Assembly: GCA_031273185.1 (NCBI GenBank)
Contig: JAISSG010000039.1
Span: 1 to 12,145, forward strand
Direction of reading: 5' to 3'
DNA: 12,145 bases
Source: Treponema sp.
Lineage (GTDB): Bacteria > Spirochaetota > Spirochaetia > Treponematales > Breznakiellaceae
The notes under the pieces are model-generated. The model saw only the letters and a program-made list of their open reading frames with translations, was not told where the DNA came from and did not search any database. The position numbers and the translations under genes are program-made. Below, one piece after another: positions 1 through 5,755 of the stretch; positions within the stretch are counted from its first letter, which is position 1; every line of letters begins with the position of its first letter.

Positions 1-222
1 CCCTACCGGCTTACCAACAACAGGAGCGCCACCGCCAGGCTGTACTTTGATATCAGCTTAGGCGAGGAAAGCCTCTCGGAAAGCGAGCGGAACATGGTTT
101 TTTCATTCTCAAGCCCTGACCGGTTTGAATCTTACCGCGCGCGCAGGAACGAAATCTATAGTAAAATACCAGCAAACATGTACGACCGGAGCCGTACTGT
201 AGATTTCGAAAAAGATTTTTAA
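1..222 (+). CDS. C-terminal end of an unrecognised protein (partial)
   Basis: An open frame runs from the first base of the window to a TAA at 220-222 and encodes 73 residues ending in VDFEKDF. The visible part is hydrophilic and rich in Arg, Ser and Glu, with no membrane segment, cysteine cluster or motif I recognise. It carries one mixed stretch (LYFDISLGEESLSESERN) and then an Arg/Tyr-rich segment. The frame is the only long open one here on the plus strand, and the next gene begins 53 bp downstream in the same direction. The protein starts outside the window, so neither family nor function can be assigned. It could share a transcript with the receptor gene that follows. Confidence 0.55.
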   Translation, partial: PYRLTNNRSATARLYFDISLGEESLSESERNMVFSFSSPDRFESYRARRNEIYSKIPANMYDRSRTVDFEKDF

Positions 223-275
223 GAAACCCGCTTTGGTTGTTTCTTGCGTTGGGGTTCTGGCCGGTAAAAAGGAAT

Positions 276-2624
276 ATGAGCATAATCAAGCCGGTTATTC
301 TGTGCCTCCTCTTTTGCTCGGCCATCGCCTTTGGCAACGCGGTCACCGTTACCGTCACCGTCATCGACGAGGAGCTTGAGATACCCCTGGAAGGGGCCAC
401 GGTTGTTTCCTGGGACGGGAAAGAGCTGTTCTGCGATTCCGCCGGGAGGGTGGTGCTGGAAGTCCCCGGCGACCGCCCGGTGGCTGTCAGGATAAGCTAT
501 CCCGGCTATGAGGGCAGCCGCGTGGTTCTGCGGCCCGGCGTCGGCGAGTATACGGCGACCCTGCGGCTTGGCGGGGCAATGGAGGCGCAGGAACTGGTCA
601 TCGAGGCGACCCGGCCCGGTTCCAGCGAAACCGTCAGCGGCCAGAGCGTGGCGATTTCCGGCAGGGAGCTTGCCCGGCAGTCGGAAACGGGCATCCTGGA
701 AGACGTGATGCGGGCGGTGAAGCTCCTGTCCGGGGTGGGGTATGCCGGCGACTACGCGACCTTGCCCTCGATCAGGGGCGGGGAGCCGGAGGACATCACG
801 GCGGTGTTCGACGGCTTCTACGTGGAGCGGCCCTTCCACTGGGGCGGGGCCTTCTCTATCTTCGATCCCAAGATGGTGGAGAGCGCCCAGGTTTCCCACG
901 GCGTTTTCTCCGCCCGCTACGGGCACACCATTTCCGGCCTCCTGGACATCCACGCAAAGAACCCCTCCGAGGACATGGCGGAGATGGACCTGTCGCTTTC
1001 CACCAGCGCGGTCAATCTCGCCCTCGCCTTTCCCCTGGGCAAATCGGGGGGGATGAACTTCATAGGCAGGGTAACGTATTGGGATCCCTTTATACAACTG
1101 GCAAAGCTCTTCTTTCAGGAGATTCAGTTTGTTACCAGGGCCCCCTATATCAGAAGCGCCGCCCTGGGAGCGTCATACGATTTTTCGCCGGAGCTTTCCC
1201 TTTCGGCAAACGGTTTCTTTGGCCTTGACGGCATAGCGGCTAAATATGAAACGACGGATTTTACCTGGAAGAACTGGATCGGCTTTCTGACCACGGCCTT
1301 AAGCTACAGCCCCCGGCAGAATATCCTGCTCAGGGCGCGGGTGGGTGGGGGGTATTACCAGAACGAGATGAACGGCATAGTCATCGACGAGATCGGGGAG
1401 ATGATGTCCGGCGACCAGGAGATGCTTTTTTCCGACAGCACCGCCAATGCCCAGGGGCGTTTCGATCTGGACTGGGATTTGGGCAGGGGGTTTGTTTTTT
1501 CCGCCGGCGCGGAAGAGCGGTACAGCCGCTGGGAACGGTCCCGCCATGTTTCCCGCAAGAATGATAATCCCCTGGTAGCAATCAACATCCTGAATCAAGG
1601 GCTTGCGTCCTCGCTCTACGCAATCCTGGAATACAAAACCGCAGACCGCCGCTTCGGCCTGGAGGCGGGGATTCGGGGGGATCATTTCTTGCTGACGGGA
1701 GAGGGCTTTGTGCTCAAGGGCGTCCCGGAGGCAAACCCCCGGCTGAACCTCAATTACAGCGTCCTTGAGAACAAAGGGATAATCAGCGCGTTGACCCTGA
1801 CGGCGGGAACCGGGCTTTTTTCCTCGGTGAACAGCTCCCTCCAGAATGCCGGCGCGCGCAACGGCATTGATCCGCTTGAGGCAATCCAGAACCGCTCATG
1901 GAACAGCGTCATCGGCGCCAAGCTTGACTTGAGCGAAGGGTATAGCTTTATCCTGGAAGGGTACGTCAAGCGTGTTTTCAGGCGCGCCTATACCAAAACC
2001 ACCGACGTGGCGAACGTCCGCCAGAGCGATTTCTTTTTTGACGGCGAGGCCTTCATCTGGGGCTTTGACGGAATGCTGCAGAAATTCAATTCCCGCTACT
2101 GGGACGGCTGGATAAGCTATTCATATATCGACGCGAAATACCGCGACCCGCAGAGCGCGGATCGGGACAAAAACCACGGAGGCTGGTACTATCCCGGTTT
2201 CCACCGCTTCCATACGCTGAATATTATTTTCAACTACAAGCCGGTTCCTGCGGTACAGCTTATGACGCGGTTCAGCCTCGCCAGCGGCATCCCCGTCCCC
2301 CGCGTAGTGGATTTCTATCATGACGAATCTGACCCTGACCCTGGCCGCTGGCGCTGGCGCTGGGAACTGGCATACGACGACATGAGCCGGACGGGGGTGA
2401 ACATGCCGCTGGACATCAAGCTGTCGCTGTTCGGCCACAGCAAAAACGGCAGGGCCCTGCGGGAACTGTACGTGAGCATTGAAAATATCCTTTCGCTGGT
2501 CTACACGGCGGAAGGGCACCCGGATTACGATTCCGCCACGGGGGAGAGGACCAGCTACCACACCATAGCGACTTACGAGCTTCCCGTCCCGATGCTGACG
2601 TTTGGGGTTAAATGGAGCTATTAA
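276..2624 (+). CDS. TonB-dependent outer-membrane receptor with N-terminal carboxypeptidase-regulatory-like domain
   Basis: This 782-residue protein is predicted to sit in the outer membrane and import an unknown ligand using energy from TonB/ExbBD. Residues 1-22 form a signal peptide (hydrophobic PVILCLLFCSAIAFG). Residues 23-98 are a beta-sandwich regulatory domain with the usual LEGATV, DSAGRV and ISYPGYEG elements. Residues about 115-228 are the plug, with the motifs LPSIRGGEPEDITAVFDG and ARYGHTISGLLDI. The rest is a beta-barrel rich in alternating aromatic strands and ends in the aromatic-terminated strand TFGVKWSY. I prefer ATG 276 because AAAAAGGA precedes it and the signal peptide then starts with a Lys-containing n-region. 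An in-frame TTG at 237 would add 13 residues. No transport substrate can be read from the sequence. The family is secure, the ligand is not. Confidence 0.87.
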   Translation: MSIIKPVILCLLFCSAIAFGNAVTVTVTVIDEELEIPLEGATVVSWDGKELFCDSAGRVVLEVPGDRPVAVRISYPGYEGSRVVLRPGVGEYTATLRLGGAMEAQELVIEATRPGSSETVSGQSVAISGRELARQSETGILEDVMRAVKLLSGVGYAGDYATLPSIRGGEPEDITAVFDGFYVERPFHWGGAFSIFDPKMVESAQVSHGVFSARYGHTISGLLDIHAKNPSEDMAEMDLSLSTSAVNLALAFPLGKSGGMNFIGRVTYWDPFIQLAKLFFQEIQFVTRAPYIRSAALGASYDFSPELSLSANGFFGLDGIAAKYETTDFTWKNWIGFLTTALSYSPRQNILLRARVGGGYYQNEMNGIVIDEIGEMMSGDQEMLFSDSTANAQGRFDLDWDLGRGFVFSAGAEERYSRWERSRHVSRKNDNPLVAINILNQGLASSLYAILEYKTADRRFGLEAGIRGDHFLLTGEGFVLKGVPEANPRLNLNYSVLENKGIISALTLTAGTGLFSSVNSSLQNAGARNGIDPLEAIQNRSWNSVIGAKLDLSEGYSFILEGYVKRVFRRAYTKTTDVANVRQSDFFFDGEAFIWGFDGMLQKFNSRYWDGWISYSYIDAKYRDPQSADRDKNHGGWYYPGFHRFHTLNIIFNYKPVPAVQLMTRFSLASGIPVPRVVDFYHDESDPDPGRWRWRWELAYDDMSRTGVNMPLDIKLSLFGHSKNGRALRELYVSIENILSLVYTAEGHPDYDSATGERTSYHTIATYELPVPMLTFGVKWSY

Positions 2625-2629
2625 AATGA

Positions 2630-2804
2630 AAAGAGCAAAGAGCAAAGAGCAAAGAGCAAAGAGCAGAGAGCAAAGAGCAAAGAGCAAAGAGCAAAGAGCA
2701 AAGAGCAAAGAGCAAAGAGCAAAGAGAAAAGAGTAAAGAGTAAAGAGTAAAGAGTAAAGAGCAAAGAGCAAAGAGCAAAGAGTAAAGAGTAAAGAGTAAA
2801 GAGT
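2630..2804 (+). repeat. Tandem array of 25 seven-bp units, AAAGAGC / AAAGAGT
   Basis: Counting from 2630, the sequence falls into 25 consecutive 7-bp units with no indel. Units 1-5 are AAAGAGC, unit 6 is AGAGAGC, units 7-13 are AAAGAGC, unit 14 is AAAGAGA, units 15-18 are AAAGAGT, units 19-21 are AAAGAGC, and units 22-25 are AAAGAGT. Variants therefore come in blocks, as expected from slippage or unequal exchange of multi-unit segments. The array starts 5 nt after the receptor stop codon and ends directly at AGGAGG, the ribosome-binding site of the next small ORF. Because the period is 7, the TAA created by each T unit appears in all plus-strand frames, while the minus strand stays open and would encode a Leu/Phe/Ala/Cys heptapeptide repeat. 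I treat that as a by-product, not a gene. Confidence 0.97.
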
Positions 2805-2819
2805 AGGAGGAGGGGTTCT

Positions 2820-2960
2820 ATGAGTACACGGAAAATTATGACAGCTTTGGCTGTCGTCGCGCTTGTCACCGTTGAGTCCCCGTCCTTGGCAATATTGGGC
2901 AATAATGCTATATTAGCGTTATGGGAAAAGAAAGGAAACCGGAGTAAACCATGCAAATAA
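2820..2960 (+). CDS. Small secreted or membrane peptide candidate, 46 aa
   Basis: This short frame starts with ATG 2820 and is preceded by a strong Shine-Dalgarno stretch, AGGAGGAGGGG at 2805-2815, which directly abuts the heptamer array. The 46-residue product begins MSTRKIMTALAVVALVTV, a basic n-region followed by a hydrophobic core, and continues SPSLAILGNN, which looks like a signal-peptidase I site after SLA at residues 22-24. The remaining tail is short, basic and ends in PCK. The stop at 2958-2960 overlaps the start of the next small ORF by 10 nt. I do not recognise the family. It may be a real exported micropeptide, a type I toxin-like peptide, or the remnant of a longer secreted protein. 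Ribosome-binding site quality is the main argument for translation. Confidence 0.45.
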   Translation: MSTRKIMTALAVVALVTVESPSLAILGNNAILALWEKKGNRSKPCK

Positions 2961-3076
2961 TTATAATGTCCGCGTTAATCGTTGTTCTGCCCCTCATAAT
3001 AATTGGCTGTATAGCCTCTTGGCGCGAACATCAGTACAAAAAAGAAAACGGACACACCGAGCCGAAACCAGCGTAA
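2951..3076 (+). CDS. Small membrane peptide or lipoprotein candidate, 41 aa
   Basis: ATG 2951 lies 6 nt after GGAG (2941-2944) and overlaps the preceding small ORF by 10 nt, an arrangement suggesting translational coupling. The 41-residue product has a strongly hydrophobic segment at residues 2-24 (IIIMSALIVVLPLIIIGC) and a charged tail, WREHQYKKENGHTEPKPA. IIGC at residues 17-20 fits a loose lipobox, but the n-region lacks a Lys or Arg, so a simple single-pass membrane anchor is as likely. No homolog comes to mind. The same reading frame continues after two stop codons into the CotH-like fragment at 3089, so this could also be a decayed remnant of a longer gene. Confidence 0.4.
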   Translation: MQIIIMSALIVVLPLIIIGCIASWREHQYKKENGHTEPKPA

Positions 3077-3088
3077 AACGGTAATTGA

Positions 3089-3202
3089 GGCGCACCGATA
3101 GCAGCTATCGAAAAACCCTGGTGTACCATAAATGAGGCAGAAAAGCTCAGGGCATGGTGGGGCCAAAGAACCAGCTACCTTGACGAGGAAATCAACAAGT
3201 AG
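3089..3202 (+). pseudogene. Fragment resembling the C-terminus of a CotH-family protein
   Basis: A frame with no plausible start codon runs from just after a TGA at 3086-3088 to a TAG at 3200-3202 and reads like real protein: a 37-residue piece ending EKLRAWWGQRTSYLDEEINK. The pattern of Leu, Trp, Arg and a final LD is what I associate with the last helix of CotH kinase-like proteins, a family often expanded in treponemes. The rest of the gene is absent, and two stop codons in the same frame precede it. I infer a deletion remnant left next to the heptamer array. The family call is from memory of a short motif and is tentative. Confidence 0.35.
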
Positions 3203-3268
3203 CAACCGCCGCTGGCCCCGCACTTGCCATAGGCGCAAAATATCCCTATTATCACCTTGGAGGGCATG

Positions 3269-3898
3269 ATGCGACTTTTTGGAAAACATACGACTGCCGC
3301 CGCGCAGATAAATGACGACGACGATGATGAGGAAAGCGGGGAAAAGGTAGAAAACTGGCAGGAATTGCTGGCCGGAAAGATGCTCAAGACCCGGACAATC
3401 CTGCTTTCCGGCGAGATACGGAAAGACCTTGCCGAAAAAACCATACGCCAGCTTATCCTGATGGAGGCGATGGGCGACGATCCTGTTCGGATTTTCATCG
3501 ATTCGCCCGGCGGCGATGCCGATGCGGGTTACGCGATCTTTGACATGATCCGCTTCATCCGGCCCCCGGTCATTACCATCGGAATGGGGCTGGTAGCCAG
3601 CGCCGCGGCGATCATCCAGCTTGCCGCCCCCCGCGAGCGGCGGCTGGGGTTGCCCAATAGCCACTACCTTATCCACCAGCCCCTTTCGGGCATACGCGGC
3701 GTGGCCACCGACATCGAAATCCACGCCAGGGGACTGGACAAACTGCGTGAGAAAATCAACCGCCTCATCGCCGCCGAGACCGGCAACCTTTTCGCCCAGG
3801 TAGAGAAGGACACTGACCGCGACTACTGGATGAGCGCCCAGGAAGCGGTGAAGTACGGCCTGATCAGCAAGGTGATAACCAACCGAGACGAAGCGTAG
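3269..3898 (+). CDS. clpP: ClpP-family serine protease
   Basis: The 209-residue product has the ClpP fold and a full catalytic triad: Ser111 in GMGLVASAAA, His136 in SHYLIHQPL, and Asp181 in VEKDTDRDYWMSAQEAVKYGL. The FIDSPGGDADAGYAI motif at residues 76-90 is the conserved turn before the active site. ClpP subunits form a barrel that degrades proteins fed to it by a Clp ATPase; no ATPase gene lies nearby. The N-terminus carries an unusual acidic run at residues 16-22 (DDDDDEE) where ClpP normally has its axial loop, which suggests a specialised paralog. I chose ATG 3269, 5 nt after GGAGG (3259-3263); ATG 3266 and TTG 3257 are in frame but badly spaced. The gene is flanked by the two heptamer arrays. 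Confidence 0.88.
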   Translation: MRLFGKHTTAAAQINDDDDDEESGEKVENWQELLAGKMLKTRTILLSGEIRKDLAEKTIRQLILMEAMGDDPVRIFIDSPGGDADAGYAIFDMIRFIRPPVITIGMGLVASAAAIIQLAAPRERRLGLPNSHYLIHQPLSGIRGVATDIEIHARGLDKLREKINRLIAAETGNLFAQVEKDTDRDYWMSAQEAVKYGLISKVITNRDEA

Positions 3899-4112
3899 GA
3901 GACACGCCCTGGGTACGATTCGAGCAAACGCCTCGGTTAAATCGGAATAAAAGGCACTGTACGCATCTAGCAATTAGTTTTGATATTGCGTGGCACAAAC
4001 TCCCCACTGCTCTTTGCTCACTGCTCACTGCTCACTGCTCTTTGCTCTTTGCTCTTTGCTCTTTGCTCTTTCCCCACTCCCCATAAGCCTGCCAATCCGC
4101 TACACTGTTACC
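3899..4112. other. Intergenic region between clpP and murG
   Basis: These 214 bp contain the second heptamer array (4009-4071). I see no tRNA-like fold, no convincing intrinsic terminator after clpP and no near-consensus promoter for the murG run. There is also no clear Shine-Dalgarno sequence directly before the murG ATG at 4113. The stretch 3899-3990 holds only short frames of no evident meaning. Confidence 0.6.
4009..4071 (-). repeat. Second heptamer array, inverted relative to the first (9 units)
   Basis: Nine 7-bp units run without indel: GCTCTTT, then three GCTCACT, then five GCTCTTT. GCTCTTT is the reverse complement of the AAAGAGC unit at 2630-2804, so the array is the same element in the opposite orientation. 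Units 5-9 (4037-4071) give 35 bp of perfect complementarity to five consecutive units of the first array, for example 2630-2664. The heptamer CCCCACT occurs directly on both sides, at 4002-4008 and 4072-4078. It may be a degenerate outer unit or a duplicated target. On the plus strand the array is free of stops in the murG frame and would encode a hydrophobic CSLLFAL-like segment. Confidence 0.95.
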
Positions 4113-5234
4113 ATGCTGTGCATCGCTTTTGCCGGCGGCGGCACCGGCGGGCATATCTATCCGGGGCTTGCCGTTGCCGAAAGGCTTAAAGATAAACTGG
4201 CCGGGCAGGGGCACCGGGTTTTCTGGATAGGCTCAAACAAGGGCAGGGATCGCTCCATCGTGGAAGGGGCGGGGCTGGAATTCTGTGGCATCCCGGCGGG
4301 GAAGCTCAGGCGGTACTTCAGCCTGGAAACCGTGCCGGACGCGTTCAGGGTTGCCGCCGGTTTTTTCGCGGCGCGGCGGATACTGAAACGGCAGGGGGCA
4401 AGCGTCCTCTTTTCCAAGGGCGGCTTTGTCAGCGTGCCGCCCTGCGCCGCAGCCGCCTCGCTGGGCATTCCCGTCTTCACCCACGAGTCGGACTTCAGCC
4501 CGGGGCTTGCAACGAGGCTTAACCTGCGCTTTGTCCGGCGTACCGGGGGCAGGGTTTTTGTCGCCTACGCGGACACGGCGAAATTCCTGCCGACGGCGTT
4601 GCAAGACAGGGTAACGGTCAGCGGCAACCCGGTACGATCTGCCTTCCGTGCCGCCGATCCCGCGAAAGGGCGGGCGTTTCTGGGGCTGGCCAGCGGCGAG
4701 CGGGTTCTGCTGGTTTTGGGGGGCAGTTCCGGGGCAAGGGAAATTAACGCGCTGGTACGCGCCGCCCTCGGGGACCTGTGCCGCCGTTACACGGTGGCGC
4801 ACCAGCTTGGCCCTGAACAGGACTGGGATCTGCCGAGGACGGAGTCCTACATCCCCGTCCCCTACTTCAACGAGGAGATGCCCCACGTCCTTGCGGCGGC
4901 TGAGGTTGTGGTTGGGCGCAGTGGGGCGGGCATGGTCTGGGAATGCGCCGCGCTTGGCAAGCCCATGATACTGGTTCCGCTGAGCGGGTCCGGCACACGC
5001 GGCGACCAGGTGGAAAACGCCCGGTTCTTTGAGCGGGAGGGGGCGGCGCTGGTTTTGCTTGGCGGCGAGGCCAGCCCGGAGAAGCTGGCGCAGACGGTAA
5101 GCGCCCTTGCCGATGATCCGGGGCGGAGGGAAGCTATGGCGGAAGCCGCAAGGCGTATCGGCAGCCTTGACGGAGCTTCGGTTATCGGCGATTCTGTGGG
5201 CGAATTTATTTTGGCGATGAATGGGGTTGGGTGA
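4113..5234 (+). CDS. murG: UDP-N-acetylglucosamine transferase MurG (lipid II synthesis)
   Basis: MurG adds N-acetylglucosamine from UDP-GlcNAc to lipid I, making lipid II for peptidoglycan at the cytoplasmic face of the inner membrane. The 373-residue product shows the expected motifs in order: TGGHIYPG (11-18), FSKGGFVSVPP (100-110), HESDFSPG (124-131), GNPVR (171-175), LGGSSGA (202-208), GRSGAGMVWE (268-277) and DQVENA (298-303). I chose ATG 4113 because the first glycine-rich loop then sits at residues 8-13, as is normal. An in-frame GTG at 3990 would add 41 residues, most of them encoded by the heptamer array. No good ribosome-binding site is visible before 4113. The stop codon overlaps the cvpA start by 1 nt (TGATG). 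Confidence 0.95.
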   Translation: MLCIAFAGGGTGGHIYPGLAVAERLKDKLAGQGHRVFWIGSNKGRDRSIVEGAGLEFCGIPAGKLRRYFSLETVPDAFRVAAGFFAARRILKRQGASVLFSKGGFVSVPPCAAAASLGIPVFTHESDFSPGLATRLNLRFVRRTGGRVFVAYADTAKFLPTALQDRVTVSGNPVRSAFRAADPAKGRAFLGLASGERVLLVLGGSSGAREINALVRAALGDLCRRYTVAHQLGPEQDWDLPRTESYIPVPYFNEEMPHVLAAAEVVVGRSGAGMVWECAALGKPMILVPLSGSGTRGDQVENARFFEREGAALVLLGGEASPEKLAQTVSALADDPGRREAMAEAARRIGSLDGASVIGDSVGEFILAMNGVG

Positions 5235-5755
5235 TGGACATAGCGATTATCGATATCGTGTTTATTGGAATAATTATCGTTTTTACCTTGCAGTGCGGCT
5301 CGAAAGGCTTTGTCAGCGAGGTGATGTCGGCGGCTGCTTTGATCTTTGGCCTGTTTGCGGCGATATTCTTTTTCAGAAGGGGAGCGGATGTTATCCGCGA
5401 GCGATTCATGGGGGAAACGAAAATACTTCCCGAGATAGCTGCCTTTGTTTTGGTTTTCCTGCTTGTCTTTGCCGTTATTAAATTATTGGAAATGATTTTC
5501 AAGAAAATTATCCAGGGCATACAGTTAAGCGCGGCGGATCGTTTTTTGGGGATTATGTTCGGCCTTGCCGAGGGGATCGTTGTTATCTGCTTGCTGCTGT
5601 TTCTTATCAACGTTCAGCCTTTTTTTGATTCCGCCGCCCTCTTGCAGGGGAGCTTTTTTGCTAAACTGCTGTTGCCGTTTTTAACGGGAAACAAGTTGGA
5701 GAACCTGCTGGACTCGGTTGCCCTGCTGGATTTGCCCTGGGGCGCCCATGTTTGA
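5234..5755 (+). CDS. cvpA: CvpA-family integral membrane protein
   Basis: This 173-residue protein has four predicted membrane segments at about residues 4-20, 30-47, 65-89 and 106-126. The spacing fits the CvpA/colicin V production family, including GSKGFVSEV after the first segment and DRFLGIMFGLAEG before the fourth. The family is linked in enterobacteria to envelope homeostasis and colicin V secretion, but its biochemical role is unclear. ATG 5234 overlaps the murG stop by one base; GTG 5231 is an alternative start giving one more residue. The 3' end overlaps holB by 8 nt, which argues for one transcript and translational coupling. The pairing with murG fits a role in the envelope, but that is inference. 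Confidence 0.85.
   Translation: MDIAIIDIVFIGIIIVFTLQCGSKGFVSEVMSAAALIFGLFAAIFFFRRGADVIRERFMGETKILPEIAAFVLVFLLVFAVIKLLEMIFKKIIQGIQLSAADRFLGIMFGLAEGIVVICLLLFLINVQPFFDSAALLQGSFFAKLLLPFLTGNKLENLLDSVALLDLPWGAHV

Noticed and set aside
342..365. GTCACC/GTTACC repeat encoding VTVTVTV
   Set aside because: It encodes a normal first beta-strand of the regulatory domain after the signal peptide; too short to call a repeat element.
219..1097. 292-residue minus-strand frame opposite the receptor N-terminus
   Set aside because: It is antisense to the plug domain, whose motifs are clear; the product is rich in Gly, Arg and Pro without a recognisable fold.
2630..2804. CRISPR array
   Set aside because: The units are contiguous 7-mers without spacers.
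2121..2956. Long minus-strand frames with repeated LFALCSL heptapeptides over the first array
   Set aside because: A 7-bp repeat lacking stops on one strand gives long open frames automatically. There is no ribosome-binding site or non-repeat domain, and the frames run antisense into the receptor gene.
2975..3973. 332-residue minus-strand frame opposite clpP
   Set aside because: It lies antisense to a gene with an intact ClpP triad, has biased composition typical of an antisense frame in GC-rich DNA, and shows no domain.
3899..3990. Possible tRNA or small RNA between clpP and the second array
   Set aside because: I could not fold a cloverleaf, and no promoter or terminator pair frames it.
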